From an uncultured Armatimonadota bacterium (GTDB lineage: Bacteria; Armatimonadota; Fimbriimonadia; Fimbriimonadales; Fimbriimonadaceae): 64,000 nucleotides of DNA. This document shows, in pieces, positions 50,269 to 57,790 of this stretch. The stretch is from assembly GCA_903927025.1 (NCBI GenBank), contig CAIYLG010000012.1, forward strand, positions 1 through 64,000. The letters are read 5' to 3'. The position numbers and the translations under genes are program-made. A model generated the notes under the pieces. The model was not told where the DNA came from. It searched no databases and was given only the letters and a program-made list of their open reading frames with translations. Each line of letters begins with the position of its first letter. Position 1 is the first letter of the stretch.

Positions 50269-50624
50269 TGGCTCCCCGCTTCGGCGGGGACCTGCTCCCC
50301 GATGAAATCCTCGCCTCGTTGCCCGATCTGTACGCCACTGAGACAGACGCCGACCCGATGGTGTCCGTGAAATTGTTTACGCCGGACGCCGGATGGACAT
50401 GGTGGGTGCTCGAAGCCAGCCGACGGGACGTCGAGGGGATCGTTGAGACGGACGACGAAGACGACGTGATTCTGCTCCGTCTTGTCCAAGGGCAAGAAAC
50501 GGAGCTTGGCTATGTGTCCCTTCGTGAGTTGGCATCCTACCGCTCAGGGTTTGGGCTTGGCATTGAACGCGACTTGCACTGGAGACCTAAACGTTTGTCC
50601 GAGATTCGAGACTCGCTTGCATGA
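50265..50624 (+). CDS. DUF2958-family protein
   Basis: 119 residues. The pattern LPDLYATE, MVSVKLFTPDAGWTWWVLEA, ILLRLVQGQETELGYVSLRE and GLGIERDLHWRPKRLSEI matches DUF2958 (LPxLYxTE ... KLFxPxxxWTWYxxE ... GxExELGYFSLxEL ... GLxIERDLxFxP). The family is widespread on phages, plasmids and integrative elements, with no known biochemistry. The start is one of two adjacent ATGs. Confidence 0.8.
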   Translation: MMAPRFGGDLLPDEILASLPDLYATETDADPMVSVKLFTPDAGWTWWVLEASRRDVEGIVETDDEDDVILLRLVQGQETELGYVSLRELASYRSGFGLGIERDLHWRPKRLSEIRDSLA

Positions 50625-50668
50625 ACACCGGGGGATGCGGCAGCATCCCCACCATAAGGAAACCTCAG

Positions 50669-51349
50669 ATGAAAAAGAAGCAAATCAAGACGGACGCACC
50701 ACTCCGAGCAGTGATCTATCGGCGCGTCTCGACGGACGACCAAGCCGAAAGCAAGTTGGGTTTGGAAGCCCAGGACGAAGCCACCAAGTCCATGTGCGCG
50801 TACAAGAAGTGGACCATCGTCGGCCAGTTCTGCGACGAAGGCGTCAGCGGACGCAAAGAATCACGACCTGACTTCGACAAGGCATTGTCGATGCTCGCCA
50901 ACAAAGAAGCCGACGTTCTGGTAGTGAAGTCCCTCGATAGGATCAGTCGATCAGCGATCCACTTCCTGAAAGTCATGCAAACAGCGGACGCCGAAGGATG
51001 GGACGTCGCGATTCGTGATCTCGACCTCGATACGCACAGTGAGGCTGGCCGCATGGTGCTGACGATTCTCGCGGCCGTCGCAGAATGGGAGGTGGAAGTG
51101 ATCCGCCGGCGAACACGGGACGGACTCAAAGCCAAGATCGCCAGAGGGGAGAGAGTCGGACGCGAACGTGTGGTGGGTGACGACGTCGTAGAACGGATCG
51201 TGAAACTGAAAGACGCCGGGACGACATTCAGAAGCATAGCTTCGGCATTGGACCTCGATGGCGTTGCCACCCCCAACGGTGGCAGGGCTTGGCAATACTC
51301 CACCGTGAGGAAAATCTACGACAACGCCAAGAAAGCCATGAAAATCTAG
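50669..51349 (+). CDS. serine recombinase (resolvase/invertase type)
   Basis: 226 residues from MKKKQIKTDAPLRAVIYRRV. The catalytic domain has YRRVSTDDQAESKLGLEAQD with the nucleophilic serine, VSGRKESRPDFDKAL, VLVVKSLDRISRSAIHFL and the long helix MVLTILAAVAEWEVEVIRRR. A C-terminal helix-turn-helix (IVKLKDAGTTFRSIASALDL then WQYSTVRKIY) completes a small resolvase. The phage already has a tyrosine integrase, so this enzyme may resolve dimers, invert DNA or act on an origin. An upstream in-frame start at 50621 lacks a good site; GGAAACCTCAG precedes 50669. Confidence 0.88.
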   Translation: MKKKQIKTDAPLRAVIYRRVSTDDQAESKLGLEAQDEATKSMCAYKKWTIVGQFCDEGVSGRKESRPDFDKALSMLANKEADVLVVKSLDRISRSAIHFLKVMQTADAEGWDVAIRDLDLDTHSEAGRMVLTILAAVAEWEVEVIRRRTRDGLKAKIARGERVGRERVVGDDVVERIVKLKDAGTTFRSIASALDLDGVATPNGGRAWQYSTVRKIYDNAKKAMKI

Positions 51350-51744
51350 GTTGTGGGAAGATGGCTCGATCCAATATCGTGCCTCTACGGTCAACGTAGG
51401 GGCACGTTTTTCTTTGAGAATCGGCGAATCGGCGTTTTTGGCGTTCTACGGCGATTTACGACGTGTATTTGGTTTGTCGTGCGTGGAATGTCGCAGTATC
51501 AGTTTAGTCGCGTACACGATGGCCACAGGTGGCAAAGATCGCGGGCGTAGTCTTTTGCTGTTTATCAGCTATCACGGTTGGACAGAGTCCAACATAATAG
51601 AGTAACCCGGAAGCGATCCTCTACTCTTACTCTATTTCCTTATGTTCTAAAGAGAAATCATTCTTTCGTCTTTTAGTTTCCTGCTCGTGAAGCGATTGGA
51701 GCGACCGCAGGGAGCGTAAAGAGCAAACGAGCAGGAAGGGGTAA

Positions 51745-51766
51745 TCCGACTCGCTTGCGAGTCGGA
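51745..51766. repeat. 10-bp hairpin palindrome
   Basis: TCCGACTCGC-TT-GCGAGTCGGA, a perfect inverted repeat. It lies in the non-coding region between the recombinase and the excisionase-like gene, 136 bases before the iteron array. It may be a recombinase site, part of an origin, or a terminator for the recombinase gene (no T-tract). Confidence 0.65.
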
Positions 51767-51901
51767 AAGGATCTACTGTATCTGACTTTCCTGATCCTCG
51801 TACCGTCAGTGACTGTAATCTCCCAAATTGTCAGTCTTCCTACCTGTAGGAATAACTTGTTAAACAACCTGTACAGTGAAATGCGATTTTGAACTCGTGA
51901 C

Positions 51902-52015
51902 CATTTCCCATTCCGGTTTCTTGGGAAATGATTGCTGAGAATTGGGAAATGATTGCCTGGAATTGGGAAATGATTAGGCTCATTTTGGGAAATGGTTACT
52001 GAAAAATGGGAAATG
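51902..52015. repeat. iteron-like array, 21-bp period
   Basis: Five direct copies of TGGGAAATG[AG]TT have their GGG at 51923, 51944, 51965, 51987 and 52008, a spacing of 21-22 bases (two DNA turns). An inverted copy lies at 51902-51910. Spacers differ, so only the core is kept, as in replication iterons or cooperative operators. The genes just downstream (52080, 52274) are candidates for the binding protein. Confidence 0.82.
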
Positions 52016-52079
52016 GTTGTCGCAAAAAGGATTAATAGAACTGTAGGTATTTGATCTCCGTTCACATAATCAACTATGG

Positions 52080-52277
52080 ATGAGACAACAATTCATAGGA
52101 ATAGACGATGTAGCTAAGATTCTTGGTTGCAGTTATCAGACGGCTTGGAGATGGACCAAGATGGGCCATGTCCCATCGAAGAGAGTAGGCGACACAAAGA
52201 ACACTTGTTTAGTACCCATTAAGGAATTCGAAGAACAGTTCGGTGTCACGGTGACATTGGAGGAGCCCTTGGCATGA
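52080..52277 (+). CDS. MerR/excisionase-like helix-turn-helix protein
   Basis: 65 residues. IGIDDVAKILGCSYQTAWRW then TKMGHVPSKRVGDTKNTCLV is the wing-helix layout of the MerR-like HTH_17 family. The whole protein is the DNA-binding domain plus a short tail. It starts 65 bases after the iteron-like array, so it may bind there. A CATAAT box sits 10 bases before the ATG, so the transcript may be near leaderless. Confidence 0.72.
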   Translation: MRQQFIGIDDVAKILGCSYQTAWRWTKMGHVPSKRVGDTKNTCLVPIKEFEEQFGVTVTLEEPLA

Positions 52278-52897
52278 GCGGTGTGGCTTCCTCCAAATAC
52301 TGCCATGTAAACACATACATGGTGCCAATGAATCAAGATCGCCGAATCGTCGTTGAGATGGCAAAGCGGGCGATTTTAGCGGTGCTGATCTCTGCTTACC
52401 GAGTGAATCCTGATCACTCACTTTGGGCAAAGTCAATCGTTCGGCGTGTAGACACACAAGGACAGCTAGAGGACAAGGTGCTGTTCAGGCTGATCGACGA
52501 GCCAGACTGCGCACTGATCTACAAGCGCGACCACGGTTGTGTGGACAACAAGCCACAAAGTAAATACCGCCTGGCCAATTGCATGGGCCACAAGGTTCAC
52601 GATCTCCGTTTCCGACAAGATCGCCGAAGGACTTACTACAACGGCGAATGGGTGAGTGCCCAGGACTTAGCTTCGAGTTCCCTGAACATCCACGGTCTGG
52701 ATCGACGCAGTTTCAACTACCGAATCCACCGGCTCAATCAGCTTGCCGAATATGCGTTGAGCACGCCACGGACTGTAATCGGTGGTCGAACCAAGAGTGT
52801 GGCTGATTGGGACGAGGTTGGCGAAGATGAATTTGACCACCTAATCAGCTCTCTCGATCTTCAACATGAAATGGAGGTGGCGTATGCAGGACTATAG
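52274..52897 (+). CDS. early protein with C-terminal HTH-like motif
   Basis: 207 residues, starting in the stop of the upstream gene (ATGA). The N-terminal part (RIVVEMAKRAILAVLISAYR) is helical. A DNA-contact-like basic stretch (LRFRQDRRRTYYNGEW) follows, and then VSAQDLASSSLNIHGLDRRS with FNYRIHRLNQLAEYALSTPR. The last resembles the phage motif GLSxxTLxxRIxRGWSxExALTTP, a helix-turn-helix. It could be the replication or iteron-binding protein; this is only a proposal. Confidence 0.58.
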   Translation: MSGVASSKYCHVNTYMVPMNQDRRIVVEMAKRAILAVLISAYRVNPDHSLWAKSIVRRVDTQGQLEDKVLFRLIDEPDCALIYKRDHGCVDNKPQSKYRLANCMGHKVHDLRFRQDRRRTYYNGEWVSAQDLASSSLNIHGLDRRSFNYRIHRLNQLAEYALSTPRTVIGGRTKSVADWDEVGEDEFDHLISSLDLQHEMEVAYAGL

Positions 52898-53426
52898 ACA
52901 CCAGCCAGTGGGCGATCCCGTAATGATCTCCGGCAAAGTTGTGAAGATCGTGGAGCGCGGGCTCTGGCGACGTGTCGTATCCAAAACGGAAGACGGTGGG
53001 TCTGTCGTCCTTTGCGGTACGGACTTGCTTCACTTGCGAATCGGCATGGATTTCCAAGCCCTGGCTTGGGAGCAATATCACGAGACGTTCGGCAAGCAGT
53101 ACACCACCAAGAAGCCATTTCGCTATTTCATCGAGGCCAAGGAGTTCATGACTCACCGTTTGGCAGAGTGGGACATCTTTCGTGCCATCGGTGAGACAGA
53201 AAGTCGAAGGACGTACGCGGCCTATTTAGCCCGCCATGACAGGAACCTCAATTTCCTTACAGTCGAGGCGATCTTAGCAAAGCCCTGGAAGCGGGCAGAT
53301 TTCAAGGATGACGCCACACGTTACGACAACGCAATGGCGGTGTTACGGGACGTGCCGGAGAAAAAGCCAGTTGGTGTCTTGCAGTCCGTCATCGACGCCA
53401 TCAATGGATTGGGTGGTGAGAAATGA
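52884..53426 (+). CDS. stand-alone OB-fold protein resembling RecD2 N-terminus
   Basis: About 180 residues from MQDYRHQPVGDPVMISGKVV (an ATG six codons upstream is also possible). Residues about 15-75 read VMISGKVVKIVERGLWRRVV ... GTDLLHLRIGMDFQALAWEQ and YHETFGKQYT. This matches the OB domain before RecD2/TraA-type helicases (GxVxxIxxxxxG ... GxxLxxGxWxxHxxYGxQF). A helical C-terminal part has IFRAIGETESRRTYAAYLAR. No helicase motifs follow. A single-strand-binding or recombination-accessory role is suggested. Confidence 0.55.
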   Translation: MQDYRHQPVGDPVMISGKVVKIVERGLWRRVVSKTEDGGSVVLCGTDLLHLRIGMDFQALAWEQYHETFGKQYTTKKPFRYFIEAKEFMTHRLAEWDIFRAIGETESRRTYAAYLARHDRNLNFLTVEAILAKPWKRADFKDDATRYDNAMAVLRDVPEKKPVGVLQSVIDAINGLGGEK

Positions 53427-53512
53427 CAAAGACCAACGCACGTCGCAAGTCAGTTTCCAACGTTGTTCGAGAGATCTTCCTGGAAGCGAAACGAAAGGGG
53501 AGAAAGCGATAA
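53423..53512 (+). CDS. 29-residue basic peptide
   Basis: MTKTNARRKSVSNVVREIFL followed by EAKRKGRKR. The ATG overlaps the stop of the OB-fold gene (ATGA), the arrangement used throughout this operon. It is too short for a family assignment; the strong charge suggests nucleic-acid binding. Confidence 0.42.
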   Translation: MTKTNARRKSVSNVVREIFLEAKRKGRKR

Positions 53513-53696
53513 CGACACTTTGGAAATAACAGCCGCAAAAGTCGCCAACGACCTCAAAACGGCTCTTTTGTAACCGCGCGACAATAAAACGCTCTTCATG
53601 TAACCGATGACTCTAGCGTTGGTATTGCATGAAGAGGGTGGGTTTAGTCCATTTCGAACCTGAAACGACGATTTTTCGAGGATCTTTCGGCTTTAC

Positions 53697-53740
53697 TTGA
53701 CAATTTAACGCATTCGCTGGTATATTACTTTAGTAATATA
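53697..53740 (+). promoter_or_regulatory. early promoter overlapped by a palindromic operator
   Basis: TTGACA (53697-53702), an 18-base spacer and TATATT (53721-53726). The palindrome TATATTACT-TT-AGTAATATA (53721-53740) covers the -10 box and the start site, the classic position for repression. A ribosome site (AGAGGAAACAACAC) and the gene at 53783 follow. A 9-bp inverted repeat (CTCTTCATG ... CATGAAGAG, about 53591-53635) lies further upstream. Confidence 0.72.
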
Positions 53741-53782
53741 ATGCACGACTTGTAATTGGCCGCGCATTAGAGGAAACAACAC

Positions 53783-54253
53783 ATGAGTACAGCTACTTAT
53801 TTTCGAAGGGGAGAGGGCAAAAGCGTAAACGCTCAGATCGCAGAATCTGAAGGTCGCAAGACTGCCTCAGGGTGGGCATCACATCTTGGAAGGCGAATTT
53901 CAGCGTCTGACATCAAGGAAGCTCTAGGTCAGCGTGAATGGCACCACACCGGGAAATACGCCTCTGAAACTTTCTACTACGACAGGCATGAGATTGACGA
54001 CGGAATGAAGGCGATTATTGCGGCCCGCGACGCTCGACTAGCTCAGGCGAAAGAGATTGCAGTCAGGATAGGACACGCTACTGTCAAATGGACGGAATGG
54101 ATCGGAATCAAGCGACCCACTAAGGTTCAGAAGAGCTACACAGGTGAGGTCGAGCTTCGTGGCGACTGGGTGTCATTTGACGGCCGTAAGAAACGGACGA
54201 CAGCTAATTCGTTTGTCGGGATCGAGTGGACAGCGGAACAGGTGTCGGCATGA
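53783..54253 (+). CDS. early phage protein of unknown function
   Basis: 156 residues with a good AGAGGA site. Motifs: NAQIAESEGRKTASGWASHL, RRISASDIKEALGQREWHHT, KYASETFYYDRHEI, a helix EIDDGMKAIIAARDARLAQAK and a C-terminal beta part (SYTGEVELRGDWVSFDGR). It is the first gene under the palindrome-covered promoter, so it is strongly regulated. No family is recognised. Confidence 0.6.
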   Translation: MSTATYFRRGEGKSVNAQIAESEGRKTASGWASHLGRRISASDIKEALGQREWHHTGKYASETFYYDRHEIDDGMKAIIAARDARLAQAKEIAVRIGHATVKWTEWIGIKRPTKVQKSYTGEVELRGDWVSFDGRKKRTTANSFVGIEWTAEQVSA

Positions 54254-54525
54254 GCAAAGATCGACAAGCACGCCAGATGTTCGAGCAGATCAAGTCTAAG
54301 AACTTGGTTGCCGAAATCTGGGAACTACTTACAGAAGAAGCCATCAATGCGATTGGCTTCGAAAACGTGAATGACGCTGTCAAAACTGTCCATCAGGGCA
54401 TCTTGGCTGAAGCACTCTCCAAATACACCAATCCGCTGTCACCGGAATACCAACCCGAGTTTGACGCTCAGATCAGAAGCCTCCGCCCCGACTGGTTTGA
54501 GGATGAGATGGAGGTGACGGCGTGA
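54250..54525 (+). CDS. small early protein
   Basis: 91 residues from MSKDRQARQMFEQIKSKNLV, overlapping the upstream stop (ATGA). It is helical (VAEIWELLTEEAINAIGFEN, DAVKTVHQGILAEALSKYT) with an acidic C-terminus (RPDWFEDEMEV). Unknown function. Confidence 0.55.
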   Translation: MSKDRQARQMFEQIKSKNLVAEIWELLTEEAINAIGFENVNDAVKTVHQGILAEALSKYTNPLSPEYQPEFDAQIRSLRPDWFEDEMEVTA

Positions 54526-54824
54526 GCAATCACGGCAGACAACGCTTTGACTATCGAGGATGGCCCGTGTACACTAGTTGGGATCAAATCCCGGCCAATC
54601 TGTGCACGATTACGGCTTTGAAAAAGCGGGGTGTGAAGGTTGACGACCACGTCTTACCGGTTGCTTTCAAGGTAGGCGGCCAAGGTCCGTTTGGCTTGTA
54701 CGACGTTGAAATGCTAAGCCCGGATCGTTTCGCATTCAACAATGCTACGAATTTCCGCATGGCCGTCCTTTCATCCCGGCTTCGACGCCAGCAAGCTGCA
54801 CAAATCGCCAGCTCATCCACATAA
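54522..54824 (+). CDS. small early protein
   Basis: 100 residues from a GTG that overlaps the upstream stop (GTGA). FDYRGWPVYTSWDQIPANLC, TITALKKRGVKVDDHVLPVA and VGGQGPFGLYDVEMLSPDRF suggest a small alpha/beta domain. It is the last gene of the rightward early operon; a terminator follows after ~220 bases. Confidence 0.52.
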   Translation: MSNHGRQRFDYRGWPVYTSWDQIPANLCTITALKKRGVKVDDHVLPVAFKVGGQGPFGLYDVEMLSPDRFAFNNATNFRMAVLSSRLRRQQAAQIASSST

Positions 54825-55042
54825 TTTAATGTACAGAGCCCATAAAATAGGCAATGTCAGCGGACAGTTGAATAGCGAGAGACATAGGTGCAAAACAAAG
54901 GGGAGTCGGAGTGATCTGGCTCCCTTTCTATTTGTCAGGCTGCAGGAACTCCCGTCTCGATCACAAAATACTAAGTGAAGGTTCGCTTAGTTCTCGACCT
55001 TCTACTCATCGCGATACACGCCATGGTGTCGCTTGTTTCCTT

Positions 55043-55078
55043 GGCCGCCTTCATCTCGGGCGGCCTTCCTTTTATCTT
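55043..55078 (+). terminator. rho-independent terminator of the early operon
   Basis: Stem GGCCGCC / GGCGGCC (7 bp, 9-base loop), followed by TTCCTTTTATCTT. It lies at the junction with the leftward gene at 55072 and stops rightward transcription from the early operon. Confidence 0.8.
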
Positions 55079-55389
55079 GGACGGGGCAACCGCGCGTACT
55101 CGTGGTCGTTGACTATAAGTGTCACTTGAGTCGGATGGACAGCCATGTCATGCACAGTGCGACCATGATCGCCGACTTTGCCGACTGCGTACGCAACTGT
55201 CTTCACCGCTTCCTCGATGATCGCTTCATCGTCCGTCATGTCTAACCCGATCTTTGCTGTAAGCCGCATTGCCACGGGCACGATGGGAGCGTTGGGTGGA
55301 ATTGGATTCAGGAATAGCCCATTAAGGACGTGTAGGGCGATCTTGCGGCCCTGCGCGCTCATGTTGTTCGGTAATAGCTCGATCACCAT
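55072..55389 (-). CDS. protein downstream of the third methyltransferase
   Basis: 105 residues. MVIELLPNNMSAQGRKIALH, LFLNPIPPNAPIVPVAMRLT and DDEAIIEEAVKTVAYAVGKV give a plausible alpha/beta composition. It follows the methyltransferase on the same strand after ~34 bases. It might be an R-M accessory, but no nuclease motif is visible. The function is unknown. Confidence 0.48.
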   Translation of the reverse strand: MVIELLPNNMSAQGRKIALHVLNGLFLNPIPPNAPIVPVAMRLTAKIGLDMTDDEAIIEEAVKTVAYAVGKVGDHGRTVHDMAVHPTQVTLIVNDHEYARLPRPR

Positions 55390-55422
55390 GTTTGGTGATT
55401 CGAGAGACAGGGCAGGCGATCC

Positions 55423-56403
55423 TTAGGCTGACAACACCTTGCCGATCCAATCAAAGACAGCCTGAGCAACCGGTACAACAATGCCGTCGCCGCACGCATG
55501 CCGTCTTTGTGCATCTGATCCGATGCATGCCGTGAATCCGGCTGGAAGCCCCATCAACTCTTCGTGTGCCGTGACAGACAGCTTATGTACCTGTCCATCC
55601 CATCGGACAATTGCGCGGCCCGTCTTGGTGAGTGTCACCATATGCCCAATTCCAAAACTACTATTCGAATGATTGCAGTGAAAAATCGGTTTGCTTCGCC
55701 AACTGTCTGGAACTTTGCCGACACCGATAAAGCTGTCTGCTAGGTGCTCAAAGCCAGGCTTGCCGTGTCTGTTTATTCTGTTTCGCAAGTTCGAAAGTGT
55801 CTCAGGCTTCACGACGTCCCCAAGCCAGTTCTGAGGCACTGAAGACAGATTCACGACACTTGATGGCACTCTGAAGGCGACTCGGTTGACAGGACGATCT
55901 TTGCGAACATACACCAAAAACAGTCGCTTGCGGGATTGTGCGAGCCAGTTCTGAGAACTGAGTGTCTCGCGAAAGATCAGGTGATAGCCAAGTCCCTCGA
56001 TCAAGTTGAGACAGGTTTCGACATCCTTTACACGTGTGCTGTACAGCATCGCTGGAACGTTTTCGATCAGGACAACTTCGGGCCGCACTTCATCAACAAG
56101 CCGGATGGCTTCGAACAGTAAGGCTCCGCGATCATCGTTCAAACCCTCTGCCATACGGTTGCCGACGCTAAAACTAGGACAGGGTGTCGAAACAAACAGT
56201 AGGTTGGGATCGCACAAGTCGCGGCCACAGACAGTTCGCAGATCGGCAAGATGCCTTGCTGTTGGATAATGGAAAGCAAGACATTTTCGCCTCGCGTCGT
56301 CAATCTCAACTGTTGAAACGCATTGCGCGCCGGACAGTTCGGCTCCGTAACTTCCTAACCCGGCTCCCGCGGCCAATGAGGCGAAGCGAATTCGAGCGTT
56401 CAT
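55423..56403 (-). CDS. third DNA (cytosine-5) methyltransferase, PCP variant
   Basis: 326 residues from MNARIRFASLAAGAGLGSYG at 56403, whose ATG overlaps the upstream stop. Motif I is FASLAAGAGLGS; motif IV is STPCPSFSVG with C75, so the usual P-C-Q is P-C-P. Motif VI is VVLIENVPAML, motif VIII AQSRKRLFLVYV, and the C-terminal motifs are TAHEELMGLPAGF and CGDGIVVPVAQAVFDWI. No adjacent nuclease is evident, so it may be an orphan phage methyltransferase that shields phage DNA from host restriction. Confidence 0.88.
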   Translation of the reverse strand: MNARIRFASLAAGAGLGSYGAELSGAQCVSTVEIDDARRKCLAFHYPTARHLADLRTVCGRDLCDPNLLFVSTPCPSFSVGNRMAEGLNDDRGALLFEAIRLVDEVRPEVVLIENVPAMLYSTRVKDVETCLNLIEGLGYHLIFRETLSSQNWLAQSRKRLFLVYVRKDRPVNRVAFRVPSSVVNLSSVPQNWLGDVVKPETLSNLRNRINRHGKPGFEHLADSFIGVGKVPDSWRSKPIFHCNHSNSSFGIGHMVTLTKTGRAIVRWDGQVHKLSVTAHEELMGLPAGFTACIGSDAQRRHACGDGIVVPVAQAVFDWIGKVLSA

Positions 56404-56810
56404 ATCCGCTCGAATTCCTGCAAGAATAATCGAGCGGACTCCGCATTGGTCACCTTTTTCCTTGTGCTCGACCTCACCCATGCTTTTGCACGGAAATCCT
56501 TGTCGAACCAAACATTAATGCCCTCCACACGAACGACAGTAACGATGATCCGTTCGCGGCCAGCAATCTTCGTTCGCTTTCGAAACCGCGCACCTTCCTG
56601 GAATATCTCCGTCAAGTTGAAAGGCGTATTGAGCGTTGCTGTCTTGGCTGTATTTGGCGACTCCACGACTGTGACAGGTATTTCCACCTTGGCCGTGGCC
56701 GCAGGGGGTTCCGGCGGTCCTTCCGCCAGTGTCTTTTCGATCAGGGATGCCAGTAGCGCCTCAGGGTTTGAGGACAGAGAAAGTAGCCTCTTAATCTTGT
56801 CGTTTTCCAT
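56400..56810 (-). CDS. hypothetical protein upstream of the methyltransferase
   Basis: 136 residues. A helical N-terminus (MENDKIKRLLSLSSNPEALL) and a Pro/Ala linker lead to a beta-rich C-terminal part (GARFRKRTKIAGRERIIVTV, NVWFDKDFRAKAWVRS). It is coupled to the methyltransferase by an ATGA overlap. It could be a regulatory or DNA-binding partner; no family is recognised. Confidence 0.58.
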   Translation of the reverse strand: MENDKIKRLLSLSSNPEALLASLIEKTLAEGPPEPPAATAKVEIPVTVVESPNTAKTATLNTPFNLTEIFQEGARFRKRTKIAGRERIIVTVVRVEGINVWFDKDFRAKAWVRSSTRKKVTNAESARLFLQEFERI

Positions 56811-56870
56811 AATGCCGTCATGGTGAACGGCAACGAAATCAACGATCTACGGGCAACTGTCCAGAGCCGT

Positions 56871-57275
56871 TCAGTGTGTCGGCTTTACTGGCCGCGCCTC
56901 ATTTCTCAAGCGTCTTTTGAGAGTCACGACGTCATGTCGTGCCATGCAATTCGCACGAATTCCCTCTCGCCTGTAGAAGCTGAATTCGCCACGTTTGGCA
57001 CGGTTGAACAAGTCGGTTCGTGATATCCCGCAGATAGCCATTACTTGGTAGATATCGTAATGCCCTTGCTTTTCGACAGGCTTCGACTTCACCTTACGTG
57101 GTGATTTCGGTCGTTGAGTGGGTCGGTTTTTGCGATCCTCGGCAACTGCGGCCCTGACTTCGCTCCTTGTCATCAAAGTCCACTGAGCGTCAAGGTGTCT
57201 TTGTAGATACCGTTCACGGCTGGAATGCCGTTCAAACGGTTCAAGCTGGGCTGTAGCAAACGCCGTAGACTTCAC
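56871..57275 (-). CDS. HTH-containing phage protein
   Basis: 134 residues. The basic middle region (RPTQRPKSPRKVKSKPVEKQ) leads to a MerR-like helix-turn-helix: YDIYQVMAICGISRTDLFNR then AKRGEFSFYRREGIRANCMA and RHDVVTLKRRL. It is the first gene of the leftward block that carries the third methyltransferase. It may be a repressor or control protein for this block; the identity is unknown. Confidence 0.6.
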   Translation of the reverse strand: MKSTAFATAQLEPFERHSSRERYLQRHLDAQWTLMTRSEVRAAVAEDRKNRPTQRPKSPRKVKSKPVEKQGHYDIYQVMAICGISRTDLFNRAKRGEFSFYRREGIRANCMARHDVVTLKRRLRNEARPVKPTH

Positions 57276-57448
57276 TTCTTTATAGACGCGGTAGTGCTCA
57301 AAAGCGTTTTATTTCACGCTGGACGGCTGTGTACAGTTGGGTGTTGCATGAGGTTATGACGGCCCTCCATCATCTTAATTGTTCTGAAGCAAGAACGGTT
57401 AAGCAGTCCAGTGCTGTATTTCGAGTGACGAGGAGTCGTAATGACTGA

Positions 57449-57790
57449 GTGTCCAGCATCACGAGCCAGAGAGACTACGCTAGCGCCACTGCAAAGAACA
57501 AGTTGGGTTTGACCACCACAACTTTGGGAAAGGGGATGGAGCTGTTTTCATCCCCAATCCCTTTCAGAGTCGATATGGAAATTCCGCAGTCATCAAAGTC
57601 GCAAACGATGGAAGTAGCTCCCCTGTTACTTCCCGTCCGGGTGGTGGCGAAAATGTTGGGAAGATCGAAGTCGCGGATTTACGAACTTTGCCTATACGGT
57701 GAGCTTCGCTCGATCAAGGACGGTGCCTCGATTTTGATCCCCGCCGACGAACCAGCGAAATGGCTTGCCCGGAAGCTGAAGCAACGCTAG
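57449..57790 (+). CDS. excisionase-like HTH protein
   Basis: 113 residues, but the true start may be at 57536, 57575 or 57608. The conserved part is LLLPVRVVAKMLGRSKSRIY, ELCLYGELRSIKDGASILIP and ADEPAKWLARKLKQR, an HTH_17 / Xis-type domain. It converges on the integrase gene; the two stop codons overlap at CTAG (57787-57790). An Xis role fits its place beside the integrase. A 7-bp hairpin (GGGGATG / CATCCCC) lies inside its 5' part. Confidence 0.62.
   Translation: MSSITSQRDYASATAKNKLGLTTTTLGKGMELFSSPIPFRVDMEIPQSSKSQTMEVAPLLLPVRVVAKMLGRSKSRIYELCLYGELRSIKDGASILIPADEPAKWLARKLKQR

Larger units (their letters stand above)
51350..52079. other. non-coding control / putative origin region
   Basis: About 730 bases without a convincing gene. 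It contains a 9-11-bp inverted repeat (CCTGCTCGT near 51680 with ACGAGCAGG near 51728), a 10-bp hairpin at 51745-51766, and the iteron array at 51902-52015. A minus-strand frame through the array encodes only the repeat (NHFPIPGNHFPILSNHFP) and is rejected as a gene. Confidence 0.55.

Noticed and set aside
51673-52065. Leftward 130-residue frame over the iteron array
   Set aside because: Its protein only repeats NHFPI units from the iterons and it has no start signal; composition is otherwise unlike the neighbours.
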